Below, in pieces: positions 1 to 9,877 of a stretch of 64,000 nt of DNA. Source of the DNA: Streptomyces gardneri (GTDB lineage: Bacteria; Actinomycetota; Actinomycetes; Streptomycetales; Streptomycetaceae); NCBI RefSeq assembly GCF_006539185.1, contig NZ_BJMN01000005.1, forward strand, positions 418,726-482,725, given 5' to 3'. Below the pieces are notes generated by a model, which had not been told where the DNA came from, searched no databases, and worked only from the letters and a program-made list of their open reading frames with translations. The position numbers and the translations under genes are program-made. Within the stretch, counting starts at the first letter, position 1. Each line of letters starts with the position of its first letter.

Positions 1-1210
1 TCTGTGCTGGGCTGATGGCCGGCAGACGCTGGGCGACCTCGAAGAACGATGTGGTGATGCGCGCGGCCCACAAGCCGCCCTGCAACAGTTGGGCGAGCTC
101 CGCCGGCGTGCCCCGGGCCGTGATGCCGTCGAGTACCGGCTGGTGGGCCTCGATCCACGCCTCGGCGGCCTCCTGCGCGGACATGAGGGTGTCGTGGGTC
201 GCTGTCATTGCCTCGATCAGCTCGGCCCAGTTCACTGCGGGCACCTGGAAGGGGGCGGTGACCAGCGGCTCGAAGTACTCTTCGAAGTACCGGTCGGAGG
301 CTTCCTCCAGTTCCGCCTTGCGGGCGAAGTCGTTGCCCTCGCCGAGGCCGTGGAGGCTTCGGGCCAGGCGCCGCAGGAGGCTGTACCCGGTGAACGGTCC
401 CTCGGCGATGAGGGCGCTCAGGTCGTCGGCAGCCGGGTCGATCATCAGCCGGTAGAGCTCCGTCAACGCCTGGTCGTGGCGGCGGAAGTGCTTGTCGCCT
501 GCCGTCACCTCGGGGTCCCGGAGGTCGAGGAACCACGAGTGCTCCAAGCGCTGTCCGATCCGGTCCCCCACGCGGTGGCTCCAGCCCCTGCCGGGTTGGG
601 AGAGAATCTCGTGCAGCAGGAACTGGTCGTCGAACTGCTGCTGCACGGTGTCGGCCTCGTCCAGCAGGAGAATGGCCAAGTGATGCTGGGCCGCTTCGGC
701 TACGCGGACCTCGATCTGGGACTGCGGCATCTTCGTGGAAGCCAGGCCGGCCGCGGTGGTCACCCACACCTGGGCGTCGGCCACATGGCGAGCCGCTGCG
801 TGGGCAGGGCATCGCGAAAGGATCGGGCAGTCCCGGCGACCGCGCTGGCCGTCCACGAAGAGCTTGCCCCTGCACGGCCGCTCCTCCCTGGGGAGCGGAG
901 CCCGGTCGCTTCTGCTGGTCAGGCGCAGCTCCTCCACGTAGCACTGGTCGTCGGCGAACGCCGCCGCGGCGTCGGCACCGGTCGGGAAGGTGGTAGCGCC
1001 GTCGTGGAGGAGCGAGCGCCAATAGCGGTCCTTGTGGACTCCCTCCCGGGTCCGTCCGAAGATGGGGACAGTGTTGATGCCGAGCGCCTGCAGGAAGCTG
1101 ACCTTGGCGTACATGTCGCTACCGGAGGCGAGCACGAAGCCCACCTTGCCGCCGCGCTGGGCAACGATGTAGGCGATCATGTCCAGCAGCTCGAGTCGCG
1201 TCCTCGCCAT
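1..1210 (-). pseudogene. 5'-truncated Fe-S-type DNA helicase-like gene, 3' end outside window
   Basis: On the minus strand one frame is open from the window edge to a TAG at 1232-1234. The translation shows a motif-Ia-like stretch (KVGFVLASGSDMYAK), then four cysteines within about 50 residues (CYVEEL, RPCRGK, DCPILSRCP) placed as in the Fe-S insert of XPD/DinG-like helicases, then a Walker B box (LLLDEAD) near 660-680. No Walker A loop precedes them: the first ATG is at 1210 and homologous-looking sequence starts at once, so the ATP-binding loop has been lost. The 5' end abuts, and slightly overlaps, the divergent nuclease gene at 1179. It could be the helicase of a defence cassette, possibly a pPIWI-RE-type one, but that is only a resemblance. 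The frame call is firm; the family is moderate. Confidence 0.6.
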
Positions 1211-4200
1211 CCGCGGGATCAGGTTTCGCCGCTACGGGGTCCAGGGGCAGGCTCAGTACGGCATCGACCTTGCCGGCCGGGATGTGGACGGTCGGTTCGT
1301 CGTCGTCCAATGCAAGGACTACCAGGAGTTCACGGCGGGGGACCTGAGGAAGGCGGTGGAGACGTTCACCCATGGAAGGCGGCCGTTCGACGCCGGCCAT
1401 TTGATCGTCGCCACCTCCGCCTCGACCGAGCGCACCCAGCTGGCCGACGAACTGGCGACTCTCCAGGGGGAGCACGAGGACCTCGAGCTGGACCTGTGGG
1501 GCGCCGAGCAGATCAACGACTTTCTCCGCTACCAGGCTGACGTCGTTGCCCGGTTCTGGACTCGCGAGACGGCGGAGGTGTTCTGTACCGGGGCACCCCT
1601 TCCGGGCGTACCTGCTCCTCCTCTTGACCGTCAGGAACAGGCGGACCGCATCCTCATCGGACCTCTCAAGACGAGTGACGTGAGGCCACTTCTGCGCGAA
1701 GCGGAAGCCGAGCGAGCGTCGGCGCCGGATCAGTCAGCCAGAAAGTACGGCGAACTCGCCCGGCGACTGGAGAACGCCGGCTTCCGAGGACATGCGAGCG
1801 TGCTGAGGAGTCGGCAGCTGGAGGCACTCAGGGAATCCGGCCTGCTCCACGAGGCTGCGGAACTCGCCGGCGGTCTCGCCGCCTCAGCGCTCCATAGTGG
1901 CGACCGGTTCGAGCCGAGGAGACTCTCACGACTTCTGGACGATCTGTCTCGCGGCGAGGAGTCGGCCGGGACGGATCATGCAGCGGCGATTGGACACCAT
2001 GCACGGCTCGTTCGCGCGGCCGTCGATGCTGTCCTCCACCCCCTCGGTGGCGCGTCCGACAAGTTTGCCGAGGCCCTGAACGGAGCCAGTGGCGAGCCGG
2101 CGGCATACCAGCCGCTCTTGGTCCTCCACTTTGCCGAGCGTCAGTTCGCCATGGCCCCCGATCTCTGGGGGCGGAGACATCCCTTATTGATGGCGCCATT
2201 GCGCAGGCCGAGCACCAGGCCAAGGACGAATACAGCGATGACATCGTCATGAGGCTGCGTCTTGTACGCGCCGAGTACGACGGTGCCGAGCGCCGGGCAC
2301 TCCTGAGCGCGGCCCGAACGGGTGCTGTCCCGGGGCGCCACGCGGCGCTCATCAAATCGCGAGAAGCGCGGAGGCGCTGCCTCGAAGGGCGAGCCGAAGA
2401 AGCTGCGGACGCCTGGAGGGAAGCCGTCCACGACGCCATCCACGCGGGATTGACCGAAGAGGCAGCCCACTGGCTCTACGCCCTTCGTGCCGTGAACGTT
2501 CAGTACGGTCCTTTGACTGCAGAGATCGACGACGAGCACCGTTTGGCCCAGGCGCTGCGTGCGACAGGGTCGGGCCGCGTACTGGACCGCGTACGGGACC
2601 CAAGAGAGCAGGCAATGTCCTCCTTGGTGCGCAAGAAGCCCATCGAGGCGGTTCTCTCCGCTCGGTGCTGGCTCACCGACAGCGCCGTAACCGGTAGCTG
2701 GGCCCACGAAACCGAGGCAGCCGACTTTCTGGGAGACCTGTATACCGACAGCAGCGAAGCCTCGTTGGCTGCCTCGTACTACCAGCAGGCGGGCAAGTCG
2801 AAGAAGCTTGTAAGCCTTGCCGAGACAGCAGGCGACAGTCTGTTGCCGATCGAATCCCTACATGAGGGACCATGGTGGGTGCGCCATGCTCGGGCGGCAC
2901 TGGTGGCAGCGCAGGCCGACCTGATCCAGGACGATCGCGCAGCCCGACTGCTCGACGATTTGACCGACCTGGCAACAAGGGGCCTCGCCGGTGAGCTGGT
3001 CGAGTTGCCGACGCAGAGCCTCACCATTCAGGCAGTCAAGAGCGCTTGTGCGCTGGTCTCACGCGGCACTGAGGAACAGGCCGCACGCCTGCTCGATCTC
3101 TTGGCTTCGGAAGTACCCCGTGAGCCAGGCCATTACCGCTTCATCGACGACGAGCACGCGACCACCTGCGTCGATATCGCCTCCGCACACGACGATCTGG
3201 CCTACATCGCTCTCACCCGCTTGTTCGACCTTGCCGGCCACGGTGTTCAGAAGTCATCGATCCTCATCACGGAGGACACAGTCCTCCGGCTCATGGGAGC
3301 CGGTTCCTACCGGAAGGGCCTTGCCGACCAGGAGGTTTCACCGAGCCCCCTGACCGAAGAACAGCGCGGGGCACTGTGCGTCAAAGCAGCAGGTTTCGTG
3401 GCCGAGAAGCTCTTTCTCGCCGACGTCATCCTCGCCGAACTCGACCCCGGTCACCCAAGCGTCCGTGAACAAGCGGCTCAAGCGCGCGATCGCATCCTCG
3501 CGCGCCCGGAACCAGATCCGCGCCGCGTCGCGTTCGGCACGCGCATGGTCTCCGATTCCTTCCTGGTCGGGTTCCTGGGCGAGGAGGACCGGAAGAAGTG
3601 CCTCGCCAAGCTCTTGGAAGTCGCACGTGACCCGCGAGAAGCGGCGCTCAACCGACAGGACGCCCTCAGCGGGGCCCGGAATGTGGTGATCCAGCTGCCG
3701 ACAGAGACCCAGCCCGCGACGTTCCAGTTCAGCAAGCCTTTTGTACTCGGCGAACGAGACGGGAGTCATCTCGACGAAAGGGTGACCGGCAGGCCCCATC
3801 CGCTGAGCTCTTTCAAGGTCGGCTCAGTATCGGCGTCGCTGCGCGGCCAAGGGCTGTACCTTGCCGCGGCTTCAGCTACCGCCCTGGAGGAGAAGCAGTG
3901 GGTCCGTGACCAGGCGCTGGTTCTCCTGCACAGTGATGACAACGCCCTCGTGCAAGCAGCCGCTGTCACGCTCAGCGCGATCGGAAGCGATGTCACAGGA
4001 GACATCGACGCCAACCTCCTCGCGACGCATCAGCACATCGGTGTTAGGCAAGCCAGCGCCGTCCTGTCTGTGCAGCACATGGAACGCCACCAGGATCTCG
4101 CTATGAGACTGACCAAGGACAGTGACGTACGAGTACGTCGGACCTTGGCAGTGGCCGCCACGCACGTGGCGTGGGAGCGCGCCGCGTCGGTGGCTGCGCT

Positions 4201-4282
4201 CCTGGACGTACTTCGTGGGGATGCGCGACACAGCGTCCGCGCGGCGGCTATTTCACGGAAGGTATCGAGCGGCGCCGTGTGA
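1179..4282 (+). pseudogene. Mrr-like restriction endonuclease with TPR/HEAT-type repeats, 5'-truncated and frameshifted
   Basis: The first frame (1179-2252) opens with RRYGVQGQAQYGIDLAGRD and VVVQCKDYQEF, the GxD...QxK core of a PD-(D/E)xK Mrr-type nuclease. A TAG at 1170-1172 closes the frame just upstream, so the usual N-terminal helices are missing. Near 2165-2172, in a run of five G, sense passes to the next frame, which reads SLIDGAIAQAEHQAKDEYSD directly into the second open frame (ATG 2249) and runs to TGA 4280-4282. The second part is helical, with HEAT-like repeats at the C-terminus (DSDVRVRRTLAVAATHV, DARHSVRAAA). The ATGA at 2249-2252 would also permit restart as a separate protein. 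A nuclease plus repeat-sensor layout suggests a defence protein; the target is unknown. Confidence 0.6.
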
Positions 4283-4366
4283 AGACGCTCTTTGCGAACC
4301 TTCGCCACCCACCCCGCCGGCTGCCGGTCATCAGCGCTCGCCGACCCGGTCCGCGAGGGGTGCCCT

Positions 4367-7303
4367 TCATTCGGTGACGCGGACCGCGAGCGCGGGGCGG
4401 ATGGCGGCGGCGCGCCGCGCCGGCCCGATCGTGGCCAGGAGCGATGCGGCGAAGGTGGCTGCGGCCAGGCCGCAGATGCTGGTCCATTCGACCGGGAAAC
4501 CTCCTTCGAGGCCCTCGAAGGCGGCGCTGTTGCTGTACATCAGCCAGGTGGTGAGGACGCCCAGCAGCGATCCGAGGACGATTCCCTCTACGGCGATGAA
4601 GGAGCTCTCCCACAGGAAGGACCGCTGGACGGTCCGTGCCCGGAAGCCGAGGGCCCGCAGGATGCCGATGGTGCGGCGGCGTTCGCGTACGGCCCGGACC
4701 ATGACGACGCCGAGGCCGGTGATGCCCACGCCGAGGCCCAGGGCGAGGAAGCCCTGCATGAGTTGGAAGAAAGCGGTGCTGGAGTCGAACTGTTGGCGGA
4801 TGTCCGACTCTATGGGTGTGGCGACCAGGCTGGACGAGAGCTGCTCGCCCTGCAGCTGGGTCGCCAGGGCGTCGGGGGAAGTTCCGGGGCTGGTGCGCAC
4901 CAGTGCGGAGGCGTTCTGTGCCTGGGTGCCGAAGAGCTCGCGCGTCGCCTGCTCGCCCAGCACGACGGGGTACGTGGTCGAACTGGCGCCGGTGCCCGGG
5001 TAGAAGACCAACCCGTTGCTCAGCACGCCGGCGATGACTTTCTGCTCGCTGCGGCCCGTCCGCGTATCCGTCAGGGTGAGGGTGTCCCCGGGATCGTAGT
5101 AGTCGCCGGCCGGGCCGCCCGTGCTGCCGAAGAAGCCGTCGAGCACGACGTAACGGGGGTCGGAGGCGAGGGCCTGCCATACGGCGGCGTCGTTGTTCAG
5201 GCCGGGCAGCCGCTCCCGGAACGTGATGCCGGTGATCGCTCCGTCGGGTACGCCGACGACGGCGGTGTCCAGCGGTTGAGGGCTTCGGTGTCCCGGATCG
5301 GTGGCCCGCCCTGTGGCATTGAGCAGTGGTGTGACGGCGGCGATCCCGGGGGCGGACGGGCCGCTGCGGAGATCGGAGAGGAGTCGGTCGCCGGCGACCT
5401 GGGGGTTGTAGTCCAGACGCAGGGAGTATCCGGCGGTGGCATCGGTGACGACCCCGTCGACTCCGGCGCGGATGATGCCCGAGATCTCCGTCAGGAGGAC
5501 GAGGACGAACACGATCAAGGTGTACATCACCAGCGTCGCCCCGGTCCTGAATCGCTTGGCCAGCGGGTACGCGACGGCGAGTCGCGCCGCCAGGCCGCCC
5601 TCCGTCGGGCGCTGGAGGAGTCGCCTTACGGGGCGTAGCAAGGTCTTCTGGTTGTCGCTGACGAGCACCACGGCGGAGAACGCGGCCAGGGCACCTTGGA
5701 TGACGTACACGGACATCGAAGGCGTGTCGAAGATCCGGGGGCGTATGACGGGTGCGAGGAGTGTCCAGGCGAGCACGGCTCCGGCAACCAGGGTGGTGAC
5801 CGTGTGACGGGGGAGGACTCGCAGCAGTGCCGGAGTGGCGAAGGCGAGGGCGAGCGCCGGCATGAGGTACGTCGCGTCGGGCTGGCTGCGTGCCACGGCC
5901 GGGATTGCCACGAGTGCGCACAGGACCGCCAGTGTGGTGGAGACCGCGAGCAGTCGGCGGCGTGGTCGCTGTCCGGGCGTGGCGGGGAGGTCGCGGATGG
6001 CGGCGATGATGTTGAACCTGCTGATGCGCACGCTGGTCGCGAGGATGGCGGCGAAGGCGATGAGCAGGCCCATGGCCAGTCCGTTGAGGACGCTGGTGGG
6101 GGTGATGGCGAAAGCGATGCGGAGGCTGCTTCCGCCTACCGACCAGCCCTGGAAGATCTGTGCCGCCACCACGGCGACGCCCCAGCCGACGGCGACGCCA
6201 AGGGCCACGCCTGGCAGGGCGGACAGCAACGCGTAGGTGGCGCCTTCGAGGGTGAAGGACCCGACAAGACGCGAGCGCTTCATCCCCACCGCCCGCACCA
6301 TGCCCATCTGGGACTTCCGCTCCTCGCCGAGCATCACGAAGATGTTCACCAGAAGCAGCGCGCCCGCGATGATGCTGAAACTGCCGATCATCAGGAAGAG
6401 GGCTCCGAGGGAGTCCCCGGCCTGTTTGGCGTCCCGCAGGACCGTGTGCTTCGGCGTGTCGATCGCTGTCTGACCGGCGAGCGGGCCCAGTGCCTGCCGG
6501 ATGTCGGTGGTCACGCGGTCGGTCAGGGCTTCGCCGCTTTCGACGCCGCCTCGATTGGACACGAAGGTGACCGAGCGCGGCTCCGCGCCGGCGGCCCGGG
6601 CGGCGGAGTCCAGGGCCTCCGGTGGCAGGAACACATCACGGTTCAGCCTGCCGCCCAGCCCCACACCGGCAAGGCCCTGCTCCGGGACCACGCGCTCGAC
6701 CCGGTATGTCTGCGGTGTCCCGAACAGGTACACCGTGATCGGATCCCCGGCTCCCACGCTGAGGGACTGGGCCAGCGGCTCGTTGACCACGACCTGGCCG
6801 GGCTTCGGGTTCGGTCCGCCGAGACCGGAGTCTCCACCCGGTCCGCCGAAGCGTGCGGCCTTGTCGAAGTCCATCTGCCAGGCCAGGACGCGCGGTTCCG
6901 CGGCCGTACGGTCGTCGGCGGTGCTGACGGCCGATGCCTGGGTGGCCTGGGCGTTCAGGACGCCGTCGACGTCGGGGTCGCCCGCCAGGGCGGCCAGCCG
7001 CTCGGTCACGGCGCGCCCGGTCGGTCCGGGGGGTGCGACGACGCGCTCGTCCACCGGTCCCAGGGTGCCGTACGCCTCCTGGCGTACGGAGAAGTTCAGG
7101 GTGTCGCCGACGACCAGGGCTCCGATGACGATGGCCGTTCCGAGCATCGATCCGCCGATCACCAGCGCTGCCTCGGTGCGCCGGCGGGCGACCTGCCGGA
7201 AGGCCAGCCGCCGTGACACCGGCTGCCGGACGGCGACCACCACGAGGGCCGCCAGAGCGAGCGCGAGGGCGATGAGCAGCGGAACGAGGAGGTTCGGGTA
7301 CAT
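4367..7303 (-). CDS. ABC transporter permease, double FtsX/MacB type
   Basis: A 978-residue inner-membrane subunit. An N-terminal anchor (residues about 5-25) and a second hydrophobic segment (about 42-66) lead to an extracellular MacB-like domain. The first FtsX transmembrane block is at about 295-390 (SFSIIAGALLLVNIFVMLGE, then EERKSQMGMVRAVGMKRS), followed by more helices, a second extracellular domain and a C-terminal FtsX block (about 860-970, RRRTIGILRALGFRARTVQ). This duplicated layout is usual for actinobacterial FtsX-like exporters. The start lies 2 nt after the stop of the ATPase gene, so the two are one unit. The substrate cannot be read from the sequence; lipid, peptide or drug export are all known for the family. 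Confidence 0.93.
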   Translation of the reverse strand: MYPNLLVPLLIALALALAALVVVAVRQPVSRRLAFRQVARRRTEAALVIGGSMLGTAIVIGALVVGDTLNFSVRQEAYGTLGPVDERVVAPPGPTGRAVTERLAALAGDPDVDGVLNAQATQASAVSTADDRTAAEPRVLAWQMDFDKAARFGGPGGDSGLGGPNPKPGQVVVNEPLAQSLSVGAGDPITVYLFGTPQTYRVERVVPEQGLAGVGLGGRLNRDVFLPPEALDSAARAAGAEPRSVTFVSNRGGVESGEALTDRVTTDIRQALGPLAGQTAIDTPKHTVLRDAKQAGDSLGALFLMIGSFSIIAGALLLVNIFVMLGEERKSQMGMVRAVGMKRSRLVGSFTLEGATYALLSALPGVALGVAVGWGVAVVAAQIFQGWSVGGSSLRIAFAITPTSVLNGLAMGLLIAFAAILATSVRISRFNIIAAIRDLPATPGQRPRRRLLAVSTTLAVLCALVAIPAVARSQPDATYLMPALALAFATPALLRVLPRHTVTTLVAGAVLAWTLLAPVIRPRIFDTPSMSVYVIQGALAAFSAVVLVSDNQKTLLRPVRRLLQRPTEGGLAARLAVAYPLAKRFRTGATLVMYTLIVFVLVLLTEISGIIRAGVDGVVTDATAGYSLRLDYNPQVAGDRLLSDLRSGPSAPGIAAVTPLLNATGRATDPGHRSPQPLDTAVVGVPDGAITGITFRERLPGLNNDAAVWQALASDPRYVVLDGFFGSTGGPAGDYYDPGDTLTLTDTRTGRSEQKVIAGVLSNGLVFYPGTGASSTTYPVVLGEQATRELFGTQAQNASALVRTSPGTSPDALATQLQGEQLSSSLVATPIESDIRQQFDSSTAFFQLMQGFLALGLGVGITGLGVVMVRAVRERRRTIGILRALGFRARTVQRSFLWESSFIAVEGIVLGSLLGVLTTWLMYSNSAAFEGLEGGFPVEWTSICGLAAATFAASLLATIGPARRAAAIRPALAVRVTE

Positions 7304-7305
7304 GG

Positions 7306-8052
7306 TCAGCCCCGTGGGATGTCGCGGGTCATGGCCGGGGCGGTGACGGTCTGGCGGACATCGTCGACCAGTTGCCCGTCGCGCATCCGGATCAGTCGGG
7401 GGACACGGGCGCCGATGGCGCTGTCATGGGTGACCAGGACGATCGTCTGGCTCTCGTCCCGGTTGAGCTCGCACAGCAGGTCCATGACCTGGTCGGCCAT
7501 CGCGCTGTCGAGGTTCCCGGTGGGCTCGTCCGCCCACACGATGGCGGGCCGCCCGGCCAGGGCGCGGGCGATCGTCACCCGCTGCTGTTCACCGCCGGAC
7601 ATCTCGCTCGGCCGGTGCTCGACCCGGTGACCGAGGCCCACCCGGTCGAGCATCTCCAGAGCCCTGCGACGCGCTTCACGCGGCCGCGTGCCCACGAGCA
7701 ACAGGGGCAGTTCGACGTTCTCCACCGCGGAGAAGACCGGTATGAGGTTGAACGCCTGGAAGACGAACCCCATGGTGTGGGCCCGGTGCTCCGTGCGTGC
7801 CGCGTCCGACATGGCGAACAGATCGTGGCCGTCGACCTCCACCCGGCCGCCGTCGATGTCGTCGAGCCCCGACAGACAATTCAGCAGGGTGGTCTTTCCG
7901 GAACCGGACGGTCCCATGACTCCCACCATCTCTCCGTGGTGCACGAGGAGATCCAGGTCGAGCAGGGCGGTGACCTCGACGGAGCCCGTCCGGTAGATCT
8001 TGCTTACCCCGGTGGCGACGAGGAGTGCCCGGTCGGTGTTCATGCCTTCCAT
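7306..8052 (-). CDS. ABC transporter ATP-binding protein (LolD/MacB type)
   Basis: The 248-residue ATPase partner of the downstream permease. It shows Walker A GPSGSGKT (residues 47-54), signature MSGGEQQRVTIARAL, Walker B IVWADEPTGNLDS and the H-loop histidine in LVTHD. The frame is open further upstream, but ATG 8052 is preceded at 5 nt by GGAGG; ATG 8043 is a second possibility. A GGGCC-N4-GGCCC palindrome lies 51 bp upstream of the start, so the exporter may belong to the same regulon as the rest of the island. Confidence 0.93.
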   Translation of the reverse strand: MEGMNTDRALLVATGVSKIYRTGSVEVTALLDLDLLVHHGEMVGVMGPSGSGKTTLLNCLSGLDDIDGGRVEVDGHDLFAMSDAARTEHRAHTMGFVFQAFNLIPVFSAVENVELPLLLVGTRPREARRRALEMLDRVGLGHRVEHRPSEMSGGEQQRVTIARALAGRPAIVWADEPTGNLDSAMADQVMDLLCELNRDESQTIVLVTHDSAIGARVPRLIRMRDGQLVDDVRQTVTAPAMTRDIPRG

Positions 8053-8102
8053 ACCATCCTCCGGAGGGAACAGGAAGCTACGGCCACCCAGGCCCTGGGG
8101 AG

Positions 8103-8116
8103 GGGCCGAAGGGCCC
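8103..8116. promoter_or_regulatory. OsdR/DosR-type palindrome upstream of ABC exporter
   Basis: GGGCC-GAAG-GGCCC, perfect in both half-sites, in the gap between the NarK-like gene and the ABC ATPase gene, 51 bp from the ATPase start. Confidence 0.55.
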
Positions 8117-8163
8117 AATCGTCGGGTCCGCGAGCCCCCGCTTGAACGGCTTCGCCGCCGCAG

Positions 8164-9378
8164 TCAGGTGCCCGCGGTCGCCCGGGCGCGTCGCCGGACG
8201 GCAGTGGCGGCCAAAGCTCCCGCGCCCGTCGCGGTGACGGCGAGGAGGATGAACCCCCACGTGTAATCGTGCGCCACACTGTCGACCGTTCCCATCACGA
8301 GGGGTGGGAAGAAGCCTCCGAGACCGCCCGCCGCCCCGACCACTCCCGTCACCGAGCCGACCCGCTCGGCCGGAACCAGACGAGCGACGAGCGCGAAGAC
8401 GGCCCCGGATCCGGCTCCCAGGCCGGCGGCCATGCCGAAGAAGGCCGCCGTTCCCACGGGGACCAGGTCCGCCTCGAACGCCGCGAGCAGTGCGCACACG
8501 GAGACGAGCCCGTACGAGGCTGTCAGTACGGGTATGGGCTGGGTACGGTCCGACAGCCAGCCGCCCACGGGCCGCATCGCCACGGCGAGGACGACGAATC
8601 CTGCGGTGCGCAGTGCCGCGTCGGAGCGGCCGAGCTCGTAGGCCCTGGTGAGGTAGGTCGGCAGGTAGACGCTGAACGCGACGAATCCGCCGAAGGAGAC
8701 GGCGTACAGGAACGCCAGCTGCCAGGTGGCCGCTGTACGCATGGCCAGTGCCGTGCGCGAGAACAGCGACCCCGCCGCCGTTGCGCGCCCCGGCCTGTCG
8801 CGGAGCAGGAACCAGGCCACCCCGGCGTACACGGCGAGGCAGCCGGCCACGAGATCGAACGGGAAGGCACGTCCGACGGCGTCGGCGAGCTGGACGGTGG
8901 TGAACGCCGACAGGGCCGTTCCACCGGTGCCGATGCCGAAGATTCCGAGGGCGACGCCCCGCCGTGCGGGTGGATACCAGGCGTTGACGAACGGCACGCC
9001 GACAGCGAAGGCCGTTCCCCCGAGCCCTAGGAGGAAGCCACCGGCGAGCACCTCGGCAAGCGAGTCGGCCAGGTGACCCAGGTACAGCACGGGGAGGATC
9101 GTCAGGGCCGCGACGAGGGGGAAGACCCTGCGTGCACCCCAGCGGTCCGTCAGCGCCCCCGCAGGGATCCGGCCGAGCGCGCCGACCACCACGGGCACGG
9201 CGACCACCAGCGACTGCTCGAAGGAGCTGAGGTCGAGGTCGTCCCGCAGCCGTGGGCCGAGCGGGGCCAGCAGTGCCCATGCCCAGAAGCAGAGGGTGAA
9301 CCCGGTGGTGGCGAGGAGCAGCATCTGCCACGGTTGCGGCGTATCCGCGACCGGCCGGCTCCCCGTGTTCCGGACCAT
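8164..9378 (-). CDS. narK: MFS transporter, NarK-like nitrate/nitrite family
   Basis: A 404-residue, about 12-helix major facilitator protein. The conserved MFS loop is visible (GRIPAGALTDRWGARR, residues about 70-85), and helix 5 carries the glycine-rich NarK-type signature (FVNAWYPPARRGVALGIFG followed by GTGGTALSAFTTVQ). Start: ATG 9378 has GGGAGG 7 nt upstream; the much longer open frame beyond it is a GC artefact. It likely moves nitrate or nitrite, which fits a low-oxygen island next to formate dehydrogenase, but no nitrate reductase lies in this window. Transport of another anion cannot be excluded. Confidence 0.85.
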   Translation of the reverse strand: MVRNTGSRPVADTPQPWQMLLLATTGFTLCFWAWALLAPLGPRLRDDLDLSSFEQSLVVAVPVVVGALGRIPAGALTDRWGARRVFPLVAALTILPVLYLGHLADSLAEVLAGGFLLGLGGTAFAVGVPFVNAWYPPARRGVALGIFGIGTGGTALSAFTTVQLADAVGRAFPFDLVAGCLAVYAGVAWFLLRDRPGRATAAGSLFSRTALAMRTAATWQLAFLYAVSFGGFVAFSVYLPTYLTRAYELGRSDAALRTAGFVVLAVAMRPVGGWLSDRTQPIPVLTASYGLVSVCALLAAFEADLVPVGTAAFFGMAAGLGAGSGAVFALVARLVPAERVGSVTGVVGAAGGLGGFFPPLVMGTVDSVAHDYTWGFILLAVTATGAGALAATAVRRRARATAGT

Positions 9379-9501
9379 GGTGGCCTCCCGGCAGTGATCC
9401 GCATGGGCGTCGTGAGCACTGCTGTTCCCCACCCTCCGGCCGCCGGGGCCCCGGCTCCAGGGGCCACTCGTTCCCTTCCGCGACCGTCCGGCCCCCTGCC
9501 A

Positions 9502-9517
9502 GGGGCCGGTCGGCCCC
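9502..9517. promoter_or_regulatory. OsdR/DosR-type palindrome between narK and SHOCT/formate dehydrogenase genes
   Basis: GGGGCCG-GT-CGGCCCC, a perfect 16-bp palindrome with flanking A/T also matching. It sits in the divergent gap, 97 bp before the SHOCT gene and 124 bp before narK, so it could serve either side. Confidence 0.6.
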
Positions 9518-9613
9518 TGTGCGAAGCGTCGTGGGGCTGGGCACGGTGGTAGCGGCGGACACGCCGGTGGTGGGAGCGTCCGGCTCCTGCCGGTCAGGCC
9601 GTCGGGAGTGTGA

Positions 9614-9877
9614 GTGGCGATGATGTTCTGGTACGGCGACGGCATGAACGGATGGGGTTGGTTCGCCATGTCAGCCGGGATGGTGCTGTTCTGGGGCCTT
9701 CTCATCACCGTTGCGGTGATGCTCTTCCGCACACTGGACCGTGCCGGCGAACGGCCGTCGGGGTCTCGGCCCTCCATGTCGGCAGAGCAGATCCTGGGCG
9801 AGCGACTGGCGCGCGGTGAGATCGACGAGGAGGAGTACCGTCGGCGCCTGACCGCCCTGCGCAGCTCGGAACCGTGA
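9614..9877 (+). CDS. Small SHOCT-domain membrane protein
   Basis: An 87-residue protein with one transmembrane helix (about residues 18-38) and a C-terminal SHOCT motif (AEQILGERLARGEIDEEEYRRRL). GTG 9614 has GGGAG 5 nt upstream; ATG 9620 or 9623 would remove two or three residues. The stop overlaps the GTG of the next gene, so it is co-translated with the formate dehydrogenase subunits. SHOCT domains are oligomerisation or tail motifs; a role as a membrane tether for the dehydrogenase is only a guess. Confidence 0.8.
   Translation: MAMMFWYGDGMNGWGWFAMSAGMVLFWGLLITVAVMLFRTLDRAGERPSGSRPSMSAEQILGERLARGEIDEEEYRRRLTALRSSEP

Noticed and set aside
4283..4366. Possible terminator between the convergent Mrr/HEAT and FtsX genes
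   Set aside because: I could not find a convincing stem with a loop and T run on either strand.
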